Shown: positions 27,393 through 35,516 of the stretch, piece by piece
Position numbering within the stretch: position 1 is the stretch's first letter
How the letters are laid out: every line of letters starts with the position of its first letter
NCBI GenBank assembly: GCA_016177735.1
Contig: JACOUS010000018.1
Coordinates: forward strand, 145,297 to 209,296
Length of the DNA: 64,000 bases
Reading direction: 5' to 3'
Origin: Ignavibacteriales bacterium
Lineage (GTDB): Bacteria > Bacteroidota > Ignavibacteria > Ignavibacteriales > Melioribacteraceae
Translations under genes and position numbers: made by a program
The notes under the pieces: model-generated
Told to the model about the DNA's origin: nothing
What the model saw: only the letters and a program-made list of their open reading frames with translations
Database searches by the model: none

Positions 27393-28598
27393 CTAATTAT
27401 GACAATATCCGCAGAATCCAACTCCTCTGATTCCGTTTGGTCTGGCGTTGGCATCTGTATGACATGAATAGCAGATTGAATTTTCATCTGAATGCCAGTC
27501 GCCGCCTTCATCATCACGCAAGAAATTTCTTTCGTGAGTTTTCGGATTGGTGCCTTTAACGCCGTCGTTATCAACGTGGCAAAGAATGCAATTAGCATCA
27601 GCGCCTTGAACATCATGGCACGATGCACATTGTTCGATATCGCGTTTTGCCAATATTGCATGTTGACCTCCGCCGCTGCCGACTCCGATTGTTGCAAAGT
27701 TTGCAGATTTGTGTGATGAAGGAACAAAACCTTCCAATGCAAAATCTCCACCTTCGGAATCATGGCACTCTGCGCAGAATGTTTCTGTTTGATGGCATGT
27801 TTGACACTCGCTCGATTTTCCTTTTGCATCAATTCCGTGCGAGTAGCGGTAATTCATGTCGTGCACGCGTGCAATGTTTTGTTGTTTTGTATTGTCCGTA
27901 AAATTGTGCGGCGAGTAAGGTGTAATGAAATCACGGTCGGCATTTGTTTCAGTCAGCATTGTTGTTGCAGTGTGACATGTTTCGCAGAAGGTGTTATCAT
28001 GGCACATCTCGCATTCTGCTTTCGGTGATTCAGCATGAAACTTATGTGACTTCACAAAATTTACTTGCTGATGATCTAACGGAATTAAATTCGCAGTAGA
28101 AATGTGGCATGTTTCGCAGTTGTTTGCCGCAACTGTTGATCCGTTATGACATGTGTAGCAATTGCTCATCGGAGGATTTACAGAAGCGGATTCAAATGAA
28201 TATGCAACTTCGTCAAGTCCCTTATGGCAAGATTCACATTGCATGTTCTGATCGGTAACGTGCATCTTGTGATTGAAAAGCAGTTCCGATTCTTTTTGAA
28301 TGAGCGGTTCGTTCACATTTTCATAATGACAGAAATTACAGTTCTCTGTGTCTTCAACATCATGACAAGCTGCACACACCGCTTTTTCGGGAAGCAGACG
28401 ATCTTTCAGCGAAGTACTCGCTGCGGTTTTATCATGGCAAGTTGCACAGTCCGTAACTTCTTTGTGAACTGAATGTGAAAATTTGATAATGTCTTTGTTT
28501 GTTTTGCCCAGTGATACGTTATTTGAATCTATCGCAGCAATAGTTATGAAAACAATTATTGCAAGCGATAATACGGCGTATAAAAATTTCATTTTCAT
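27393..28598 (-). CDS. 14-heme c-type cytochrome
   Basis: The protein has 401 residues, one N-terminal hydrophobic segment (signal peptide or anchor, residues 4-22) and 14 CXXCH motifs, from CATCH near residue 50 to CGYCH at the very end. That is about one heme per 28 residues, a packing typical of electron wires. Extra His residues (FSHSVHKE, FNHKMHV, LDHQQVNFVKSHKFH) can serve as distal ligands. It lies 24 bases upstream of the 9-heme lipoprotein gene and six bases after the barrel gene, so it probably spans or lines the barrel or forms the periplasmic part of the conduit. Confidence 0.92.
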   Translation of the reverse strand: MKMKFLYAVLSLAIIVFITIAAIDSNNVSLGKTNKDIIKFSHSVHKEVTDCATCHDKTAASTSLKDRLLPEKAVCAACHDVEDTENCNFCHYENVNEPLIQKESELLFNHKMHVTDQNMQCESCHKGLDEVAYSFESASVNPPMSNCYTCHNGSTVAANNCETCHISTANLIPLDHQQVNFVKSHKFHAESPKAECEMCHDNTFCETCHTATTMLTETNADRDFITPYSPHNFTDNTKQQNIARVHDMNYRYSHGIDAKGKSSECQTCHQTETFCAECHDSEGGDFALEGFVPSSHKSANFATIGVGSGGGQHAILAKRDIEQCASCHDVQGADANCILCHVDNDGVKGTNPKTHERNFLRDDEGGDWHSDENSICYSCHTDANARPNGIRGVGFCGYCHN

Positions 28599-28604
28599 AT
28601 AGTT

Positions 28605-29870
28605 TTAAAAGTTTGTATTGAATAAGTAATTTACTTTGAAGAGAACTCTGAAATCATTTTCGTAAATCTTGTTGTTGAAGTATTGTCCTTGAACATCAAA
28701 CGAAAAAGTTCTCCACGGGCGTAGATTGCATCCGGCAGAGAGAGAAGTAATATTGTTTGCTCTGTCGCCTGCAGATAATTTGTAATTGGTAACAGATAAA
28801 CCGAGAGACGGAGTTACAAATCCGTCTGCAAAAGATTTTGCAGTATAAAGCGAAATGGATTCAAGTTCGCCTGCGTAGCCGAAATTTTTTCTATAGCTCA
28901 AACTTCCGTAATTAGTATTTGCGCCGAGTGTAATTCGTGTCGAGTGATCGTCTTCGTAACTAACGTATCCAACTTTTCCGGTAAGCGTGTAAAGATCGCT
29001 CACGCGCAAATCGAAGCCGCCTTCAATTTCTTCAGTACTTCCGTAATTGAAGACAGAGAAGATTGAATTGTACCTGATCTTCGGCTCTCTGAAATTATAA
29101 TAACCGGTAATGCCGATCTCTTTTGTTACATCAAACCGGCTGTCAATTTCGAACTTTGATGTTTCGGAGTAATTCAAATCGTATTCGTAGCGTGTGCTTA
29201 TATCAATATTTTCATGATTGTAAAAAACTTCTCCGGTTAGATATTTGTACTGATTGGATTTCTGCTGAATTAATCTCGTGATCGGATCGCTGTCGTCATC
29301 AAGTCTGTATGCGCTGTAATCGTATGTTCTAAAATTTTTATCGATGTAGCTGACTGCAAAACGAAAATCTTTTAATGCCGTCGTTTCGATCTTACCGCCA
29401 AGTACGTAATCATTTGCAAGGTTATCGGTCATTTCAAGTTTCTGATATGCCGGAACATTTCCACCATAATACCCCGCAACTGCAAAATCGGAATATTTTA
29501 TTTTCAGACTGACACCGTCGAACAAACCACCGGCAACCGGAGTGAAGAGAGGCTGCCTTCCGAGTTTTAATGTAGCGGCATTAAAAATATCTCTCGCTTC
29601 AAAATATAAATTATAAAACCTGAGCCGAGCATCGTTATCCAATGTTTTGCCGATGTTTGATTCAAGGTTTGTACGAGTGCGGAGAGAAAATTTATTGTAA
29701 TTGAAATTTAGGTTGAGTGCTTGAAATGATCGTATAAATGTTTCCGAACTTGCGGTAGAATTATATCTTTCGAAAGTATAGAAAGAAGAAGAAAATCTGC
29801 CGTTAAGATTTTGTGCAGATACCATCATCGGCAGAAACAAAATTAAATTTAGGAAAATCAGCTTTTTCAT
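28605..29870 (-). CDS. Outer-membrane beta-barrel, putative conduit porin
   Basis: The protein has 421 residues, with a signal peptide ending LPMMVSAQ and then many amphipathic strands with turns (NLNGRFSSSFYTFERY, KLGRQPLFTPVAGGLFDG, IDISTRYEYDLNY, FDVQGQYFNNKIYENDFR). It ends YLFNTNF with a terminal Phe, the standard barrel end. It sits between cytochrome genes with gaps of 14 and six bases. By analogy with MtrB/PioB and other porin-cytochrome systems, it may house a cytochrome wire across the outer membrane. It shows no clear sequence relation to MtrB that I can recognise. Confidence 0.82.
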   Translation of the reverse strand: MKKLIFLNLILFLPMMVSAQNLNGRFSSSFYTFERYNSTASSETFIRSFQALNLNFNYNKFSLRTRTNLESNIGKTLDNDARLRFYNLYFEARDIFNAATLKLGRQPLFTPVAGGLFDGVSLKIKYSDFAVAGYYGGNVPAYQKLEMTDNLANDYVLGGKIETTALKDFRFAVSYIDKNFRTYDYSAYRLDDDSDPITRLIQQKSNQYKYLTGEVFYNHENIDISTRYEYDLNYSETSKFEIDSRFDVTKEIGITGYYNFREPKIRYNSIFSVFNYGSTEEIEGGFDLRVSDLYTLTGKVGYVSYEDDHSTRITLGANTNYGSLSYRKNFGYAGELESISLYTAKSFADGFVTPSLGLSVTNYKLSAGDRANNITSLSAGCNLRPWRTFSFDVQGQYFNNKIYENDFRVLFKVNYLFNTNF

Positions 29871-29884
29871 TTTAAGCCTGTCTC

Positions 29885-30448
29885 TTATTTTGCCGCTGGA
29901 ACTTTATGAGCAATCTTTGCCCACATTTCATCAAACTTGAATTCTTTGTAAGTCGGGCTTTGTTCATTATGGCAGCTTTTGCAGCCCTTTTCAATTTCTG
30001 TGTTGTCTTTCCAAATTATTAAACCGTTCTTTACTGATTCTTCACGGCTCTTCATTACTTTCAACGTTTTGTATGCAGAACCGGCGCCGTGACAAGTTTC
30101 GCATTGAACGCCCTCTTCGATTTTGAATTTCGGACCGATCAATTTTTTATCTGCAACATCATGACCGGCTGCATGGCATTTCAAACATTCCGGCGACTCA
30201 ACTGCCTTTGTAGCGAGTCCTTTCTCTTTGGCAATTTTATCTGCTTCTTCAGTCATCAAAGCTTTGTAAGCGTTTGCGTGTTTGCTTTCTTGCCATATCT
30301 TTAACTGCTGTCCTTGTTTTTCTGTTTTATGGCACGTACCGCAAACTTGTGTACCTTCGTACCCGTTTGATTGTGCGGCAGTGTTAACCGGAAGAACTAA
30401 ATAAACGGCTACAAAAAAAGTCAGGATAAATCCGCTTCTTTTCAACAT
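29885..30448 (-). CDS. Tetraheme cytochrome c554-like protein
   Basis: The start is the ATG at 30448, which follows aggag by seven bases; a TTG at 30472 is less likely. The 187-residue product has a signal peptide ending VNTAAQ and four CXXCH motifs (CGTCH, CLKCH, CETCH, CKSCH). The context YEGTQVCGTCHKTEKQGQQL, with SKHANAYKAL, is typical of the cytochrome c554/multiheme C-family (tetraheme) fold. It would act as the periplasmic shuttle between an inner-membrane quinol oxidase and the outer-membrane conduit encoded downstream. Confidence 0.9.
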   Translation of the reverse strand: MLKRSGFILTFFVAVYLVLPVNTAAQSNGYEGTQVCGTCHKTEKQGQQLKIWQESKHANAYKALMTEEADKIAKEKGLATKAVESPECLKCHAAGHDVADKKLIGPKFKIEEGVQCETCHGAGSAYKTLKVMKSREESVKNGLIIWKDNTEIEKGCKSCHNEQSPTYKEFKFDEMWAKIAHKVPAAK

Positions 30449-30473
30449 GGTTTTTCTCCTATAAATGGGCAAA

Positions 30474-30684
30474 AAATTATTCCGTGTTAAGAACTTTATT
30501 AATCTTTTTTAAAATATGGACATATGTATTAAAAGGCAATTATGTCCTTTTATTTAGATTTTGTATTCCTAAATACATTTAATGAAGTAGGTCAATTAAA
30601 ATAATGAGAGCGTTTCCTCGCACTGCAAAAGTAAGTGAGGAAAGGTCATCACAAGTAGCTATTGGATGACCTTGTAAATGCAAT
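30474..30684. promoter_or_regulatory. Gap with inverted repeats before the tetraheme cytochrome gene
   Basis: The 211-base gap splits the 16-heme gene from the rest of the conduit operon. It holds an inverted repeat ggacata/tatgtcc (30518-30524 and 30541-30547) and a 9-bp hairpin aaggtcatc/gatgacctt (30642-30673) just after the 16-heme stop. The latter lacks a T run. The gap could hold a terminator plus a second promoter, or a processing hairpin that sets different expression levels. Confidence 0.4.
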
Positions 30685-33126
30685 TTATTTTTTTTGATTC
30701 TCTGTGCCGTTCTCTTCGGTTACCGGGTTTAATTTTTTATCGAGCCAGCTTCTTAATTCAAGATCGTTATTCAATTCGGAATCTATTATCAAATCCGGAT
30801 CCAGTCCGTTTTTCTCCAGCGTTGAAGTAAAGAGGAGAGTAGAATTGCTGAGTTTTTTTAATGTACGCTTTTCAGCTTTGAATTCTTTCCATTCGAGAAC
30901 AACTTTGCGGAAATGTTTTTCGTGATGATGGCGATAATTTTTTAAGGTCATTTTGCCGTCAATCCATGTTAAACTCATGGGATATTCGTGCGGATGGAAA
31001 ATTACAAAGAACCAGTGCCAAACAAGTATTGCAAGTGTTGCAAGTATTGCTTCGTAGAAGTGAATTAATTCGCTGACTTTAATTAACCAAACCGGTGCCC
31101 AATCGCCAACAACAGTCGGGAACCAAAGAATAAATCCGGTTACTCCCATAACAATAGTTCCCCAAATCAATGCCCAGTATTCGGCTTTTTCGGTGTAATC
31201 ATATTTATCAAATTTCGGTTTTGTCTCTTTCAGTTTCAGATAGTAGAGAATGTTATCTCGCGCTTCAATTAAATCGCTGAACTTCGGAAGCATATTGAAT
31301 AGAACGTCTCTTCCGCGCGCAGTGAAAATCAAATAAAAAATGTGATAAGCACCGGACACAATCATAACAACTGCGGCTGTGCGGTGAATATTTTGGCGGA
31401 CAGTTTCGGTCATTCCAAAAAATTGAAGCAGTTCTGACCACCAGCTATCGTGGAATTTTAATGCAAAGCCGGTAATTGCAAGTGTTAAGAATGAAACCAA
31501 AAGGATGAGATGCTGCACAACTTCATTTTTTGTGAAGCGCGGAATGGCAATTTCTCTTTGCTGATGTTTTCTCTTTTTCTTGATCTCGTAAACAAAAATT
31601 AGAACGTTGTGAAGAATCATTCCGCCGATTACCGAAATGATCAACCAGAAATAAATTGTTGTGACGATATCTTCAATCTTTGCGGCAAGTTTATTCTGTG
31701 TTACGTGTGAATAGCTTTGTGCAAAAACCGGTGCAGCTTCCGGATGGCATTTCTTGCAAGTTTCCGTAACGTTTGCCGGATTAATTGAAGAAGCCGGATG
31801 TTCTTGCGGTAAAATTTTGTGAACACTGTGACAGTCAACGCACATAGCCGCATCTTTATCGCCGCGCATTACTGCAAGTCCGTGATAGCTGTCCTGATAT
31901 AATTTTGCCTGCTCGCTGTTCTTGCCGAATCTTTCCGAGATGCGCGGATTTTCATGGCATGCGATGCAAGTCTTTTCCTGAATCTTTTTAATTTCTTCGC
32001 GTTTGTTTCCGTTGCTGATTGTATGAATGCTGTGTTCGCTATGGCAGTCGTTACAAACCGGTGCTTCTCTAAATCCTTTCTTAGCACGAATCCAATGAAT
32101 CGATTGTTCGTAATCTTCCACAATTTCTTTGTGGCAAGTGCCGCAAGTCTGCGGAACGTTGTACGCAGAAATTGTAGAGCCGGGCTGAACTTTATTTTTT
32201 ATGTTATGAGTTCCATGGCAAGTAGAACAATTCGGTGCATCGGTTCTTCCTTTGCTTACAAGCACGCCGTGAATTGATTTCGAATATGTCTTTCCCGGTT
32301 CGGGCATTGCGAGATTAAATTTCTTTGCAAGCTTCGGATTGTCATGGCATTTGCCGCATGTTTCTGCAATATTTTTCGGATGAACTTTACTCGATTCGCT
32401 TTTAACATGTTTGATATCGTGCGAACCGTGACAGTTCCAGCACATCGCAGCTTCATCAATTCCTTCGCTTAGAGAAATTCCGTGAATACTTTCCCGGTGT
32501 TCTTTCGCAATTTCATTATGGCATAAATAGCAGTCTGCTTTTTGTGTTGCACCGACATTTTTAGGATGGTTCGTAAGATTGTTCGATATATAATTATGGC
32601 AGTCTGCGCATTCCAAATTTTTATGTACGGAAGAGGGAAGAGTTAATTTTGTATCAACATTTTTATGACAGCTTAAACATTTATTTTTGCTTGTAACAAC
32701 CGAGTGATACGGATTGGCAAGTGTCTTTGATGTATGGCACTTTGAACAATACTCTTTTACTTTTTGTGAATTTGTAACCGGAGGTTTTTTTATTTCATGA
32801 TTTCCATGGCACGAAATACAACTTGGCGGGTTTTTCACTTTTAATCTGTGATGAACATCCGACTGCACTGCAGAAGTTTTATCATCATGACAAGTTCCGC
32901 AGTCAACTTTTTTTACGCCTTTCTCCATATGCTCTTCATCGGTAACATCATCATGGCAGCCCTGGCAGTCGATTGCGTCTTTGTGAACCGATTTATCTAT
33001 TGATATTTCATGACAGTCCGAGCAGTTAAAATCCTGAGCGTAACTTTTATTATTTGTTCCGATGATTAAAATTATTGCTGTGAAAGCTAAAATTTTAAGA
33101 GCTGCATAAGGATTTTTCAATATCAC
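30685..33126 (-). CDS. CbcL-like protein: 16 c-hemes fused to a membrane cytochrome b domain
   Basis: The start is a GTG at 33126 with a ggag six bases ahead. The 813-residue protein has a signal peptide (ends KSYAQ), then 16 CXXCH motifs in about 440 residues (CSDCH through CKKCH). A membrane part with at least four to five helices follows, including the His-bearing helices VVQHLILLVSFLTLAITGFAL, IHRTAAVVMIVSGAYHIFYL and EAILATLAILVWHWFFVIFH. This is a formate-dehydrogenase-gamma-like di-heme cytochrome b. The order c-hemes then b-domain is that of Geobacter CbcL, an inner-membrane menaquinol oxidase feeding extracellular electron transfer, though CbcL has fewer c-hemes. A charged cytosolic tail ends the protein. 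Confidence 0.88.
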   Translation of the reverse strand: MILKNPYAALKILAFTAIILIIGTNNKSYAQDFNCSDCHEISIDKSVHKDAIDCQGCHDDVTDEEHMEKGVKKVDCGTCHDDKTSAVQSDVHHRLKVKNPPSCISCHGNHEIKKPPVTNSQKVKEYCSKCHTSKTLANPYHSVVTSKNKCLSCHKNVDTKLTLPSSVHKNLECADCHNYISNNLTNHPKNVGATQKADCYLCHNEIAKEHRESIHGISLSEGIDEAAMCWNCHGSHDIKHVKSESSKVHPKNIAETCGKCHDNPKLAKKFNLAMPEPGKTYSKSIHGVLVSKGRTDAPNCSTCHGTHNIKNKVQPGSTISAYNVPQTCGTCHKEIVEDYEQSIHWIRAKKGFREAPVCNDCHSEHSIHTISNGNKREEIKKIQEKTCIACHENPRISERFGKNSEQAKLYQDSYHGLAVMRGDKDAAMCVDCHSVHKILPQEHPASSINPANVTETCKKCHPEAAPVFAQSYSHVTQNKLAAKIEDIVTTIYFWLIISVIGGMILHNVLIFVYEIKKKRKHQQREIAIPRFTKNEVVQHLILLVSFLTLAITGFALKFHDSWWSELLQFFGMTETVRQNIHRTAAVVMIVSGAYHIFYLIFTARGRDVLFNMLPKFSDLIEARDNILYYLKLKETKPKFDKYDYTEKAEYWALIWGTIVMGVTGFILWFPTVVGDWAPVWLIKVSELIHFYEAILATLAILVWHWFFVIFHPHEYPMSLTWIDGKMTLKNYRHHHEKHFRKVVLEWKEFKAEKRTLKKLSNSTLLFTSTLEKNGLDPDLIIDSELNNDLELRSWLDKKLNPVTEENGTENQKK

Positions 33127-33548
33127 TATTTACTCCGATGATAGTTGATTTAGAAAACATTAAGATTGTTGTGCAGTGCAAAAATCATGCTTAAAAATTT
33201 CGTCTCGCATTTAATGATAAACTGAATATTTGGCAAATTTAATGTGGGTCTGCAAAGTTCTGTTCAGATTATTATTGTATATGAGAATTCGGTTTCAAGA
33301 TCTAATAAGATAATGGACTTAAATATCCTTTCACAAAATATTTAGTTATCGATACTTTGTCAATGAGATAAAATAGAATGAGAAGAATTTTATTTCCAGA
33401 GAAGAGGTCTTAAAAGTGTGAAAGAAAATTAAACTGCAAACGGCTTATTCTTACACTCGCACGTGCTCATGATCTTGCGCTGATCTTTGAAGATCAAGCT
33501 TAAGAACATGAGCATGAGCAAGAATAATAGGTCTTGAAATACAATATA
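33127..33548. other. 422-base gap with promoter region and long hairpin
   Basis: No gene is seen. The gap separates the sensor/NrfD operon from the CbcL-like gene. The right part holds the long imperfect hairpin at 33445-33527 (separate entry). The rest is AT-rich and should contain the promoter of the 16-heme gene. Confidence 0.5.
33445..33527. repeat. Long imperfect hairpin, dispersed repeat family shared with 14731
   Basis: Arms begin ttattctt and end agaataa and pair over roughly 35-40 bases with several mismatches. The right arm contains aagaacatgag (33502-33512), also found at 14784-14794. It lies just after the response regulator operon on the minus strand and may end its transcript. 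Confidence 0.55.
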
Positions 33549-34697
33549 TTATTTTTTGAAAAACTCGCCGGTGATAGAATACCAATCTTTTTCTTTAAGA
33601 TTTTCTAATTGACCCCAGTTTAGTTCAAAACTACCGTCTGTTTCTATTTTCATTACTTCTTTGATTCTCTTTAAATAGCAGTCAATCTCTTCCTGATAAA
33701 AATTCATTGCGTTCTTTCCGATTTTGAGCTGCTGTAATTCGGTTTCGATTTTATCAGCATCAATTATGCAAATCCAGTTTTTTTCGTACGGGGTGAATTC
33801 AAGCAGTTCGATGTTATCCATCAATTCATGATTAATCGATTTTACTTGTCCGCTTACCGGCGAAAGAAATTGTACCGACTTGTTCCCTTGTTTGATTCCG
33901 AAAATAGGCTGACCGGCAGTTATATTCATTCCGAGGTTTGGAAAATCTATGCCGTCAATTTTGCCGATCAATTTTTTTGCAAAATCATCGAGACCGATTT
34001 TAACAGCTCCGTCTTGCGAAATTCCAGCCCAGCAATGTCCTTCGGAAATAAAAACTCCGCCGGGAATAGTGAATTCGCCAGAACCAAGTTTTTCTGTTTC
34101 GGAAATGTGTGCAATGTGTACCCTCGGCTTCAATTGTTTTTGAATTCTGTCTTGCCGTTTGATGAGCGATCTTTTTGTGAACTCGAGAAGCTCGTCTTCT
34201 GTAAACGGTTTTTGAACGTAATCCATCGCACCGAACTTCATGCATTCAACGGCAGTTTCAACTGTTGCGTAACCGGTGATAATTATTACATCAATATCGG
34301 GACGAAGATTTTTTACAACTTTGGTTACCTCAACACCGTCCATCTCCGGCATTTTTAAATCGGTGAATACAAAATCGTAATGATTGGTTTTTATAAGATT
34401 AACTGCTTCTGCGCCGGCACTCACCGTATCAACAGAGTAACCGTCGAGCACAAGAATTTTTCTGAAGCTATCGAGAATAACATCTTCATCATCAACACAT
34501 AAAATTTTTGCTTTTGCGTTTTGAACTTCCGCACGTTTCAGTGAAACAGCTTCTTTGCTGAAATCAACTTTAACAGCTTCCTCGAGAACAGCTTTTCTTT
34601 CTTTGCGGAGTTTGCTTTCGTTGATCTTTTTTATTGTAAATCTGATGATGACATCAGCAACAATAAATATTATAACTGCTAAAATAAAAAGTGCCAT
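33549..34697 (-). CDS. Membrane-anchored response regulator with GcvH-like output domain
   Basis: The start is the ATG at 34697 (aggag eight bases ahead). The 382-residue protein has a membrane helix at 2-22 and a charged linker, then a receiver at about 63-180 with phosphoacceptor Asp113 (VFTDLKMPEMDG) and Lys163 in the VQKPF motif. At about 215-320 there is a glycine-cleavage H-protein-like domain: GHCWAGISQDGAVKIGLDDF, FPNLGMNITAGQPIFG, SPVSGQVKSIN and FTPYEKNWICII. The lipoyl-lysine motif ESVKA is not present; the loop reads GIKQGNKSVQFL. There is no DNA-binding domain. It lies 22 bases after a second regulator of the same design. Confidence 0.85.
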   Translation of the reverse strand: MALFILAVIIFIVADVIIRFTIKKINESKLRKERKAVLEEAVKVDFSKEAVSLKRAEVQNAKAKILCVDDEDVILDSFRKILVLDGYSVDTVSAGAEAVNLIKTNHYDFVFTDLKMPEMDGVEVTKVVKNLRPDIDVIIITGYATVETAVECMKFGAMDYVQKPFTEDELLEFTKRSLIKRQDRIQKQLKPRVHIAHISETEKLGSGEFTIPGGVFISEGHCWAGISQDGAVKIGLDDFAKKLIGKIDGIDFPNLGMNITAGQPIFGIKQGNKSVQFLSPVSGQVKSINHELMDNIELLEFTPYEKNWICIIDADKIETELQQLKIGKNAMNFYQEEIDCYLKRIKEVMKIETDGSFELNWGQLENLKEKDWYSITGEFFKK

Positions 34698-34719
34698 ATT
34701 TATTTCTCCTAAGTTGTAT

Positions 34720-35514
34720 TTATCGGCATCCGTTTGAACTGCATGATGCAAGAAGTTTTATTTCATAATCATACTCGCCTGGTATAATTCTATAAAGCCA
34801 GCCGTTGAAGTAAGGATCTTTTTCCAACAGTGATATATCATTTAATAATTTTTCGTTTCTATCAATTATTCTTCCGCTGATTGCCGAATAGAGCTGATGA
34901 ACCGATTCGTCTTCGCAGATAATTTTTGCCGCTGTTAACGCCTGATTGATTGCTTCGTCCCGCTCCATCAATTCGATTGTTTTCATGTTCTCTATTGTTT
35001 TTAAAAACAAATCCGTTGCGCCGATTAAAACAGTGCCGTCATAATCCGTGTTGAGCCAGCATGAATAGCCCAAACAAAAATATCTTGGCGGGCACTGAAC
35101 ATAAAAAAGCGAACCGGTTTTTTCCGTATCGGCATCGACCAATTTTTTATACTTAACTCCGCGTTTCATTATGCTTGTCATTTCATCGAACGTGAAAGGC
35201 TTCGGAATAAAATCAATTGCACCGAGCTGTAAAGATTTTACGGCGTTTTCCATTGTTGAATAACCGGTCGTGATAACAATCGGTGTGTTGTTGCGGCGGC
35301 TTTGCATTTCACTTATAAATTGAAAACCGTCCATTTCGGGAAGCATTATATCGCAAATGATAAGCTGATAATTTTGCCCGGAAATTTTTTCAAGCGCAGT
35401 TTTTGCATCCATCGTGTAATCAACTTTGTAACCGGATATTTCCCCGATTTTGATCACCGAATCAACAACTACCTGTTCATCGTCAATTATTAATATTTCA
35501 CACTGTTTATTCAT
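34720..35514 (-). CDS. Response regulator with GcvH-like output domain
   Basis: The 264-residue protein has a receiver at 5-125 with phosphoacceptor Asp55 (IICDIMLPEMDG) and Lys105 in IPKPF. A GcvH-like domain follows at about 148-244: YSCWLNTDYDGTVLIGATDL, then SAISGRIIDRNEKLLND and EKDPYFNGWLYRI, matching the H-protein C-terminal half. At the lipoylation loop ESVK is replaced by ESVH (203-206) and the loop is about three residues short, so lipoylation is unlikely. Extra Cys occur at 141, 147, 152, 200, 258 and 263. The gene is two bases after the kinase gene. Output through protein-protein contact is inferred. Confidence 0.85.
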   Translation of the reverse strand: MNKQCEILIIDDEQVVVDSVIKIGEISGYKVDYTMDAKTALEKISGQNYQLIICDIMLPEMDGFQFISEMQSRRNNTPIVITTGYSTMENAVKSLQLGAIDFIPKPFTFDEMTSIMKRGVKYKKLVDADTEKTGSLFYVQCPPRYFCLGYSCWLNTDYDGTVLIGATDLFLKTIENMKTIELMERDEAINQALTAAKIICEDESVHQLYSAISGRIIDRNEKLLNDISLLEKDPYFNGWLYRIIPGEYDYEIKLLASCSSNGCR

Positions 35515-35516
35515 TT

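Noticed and set aside
27389..27832. Minus-strand frame rich in Ala/Lys inside the 14-heme gene
   Set aside because: Same strand but a different frame of the cytochrome gene, no start site and no heme motifs; a shadow.
30642..30673. Rho-independent terminator after the CbcL-like gene
   Set aside because: The stem is good, but no T run follows on the minus strand, so it is listed only as a hairpin in the regulatory gap.
33549..35514. Glycine cleavage H-protein function for the two regulators
   Set aside because: The lipoyl-lysine motif is absent in both and each is fused to a receiver, so a role in glycine cleavage is not supported.
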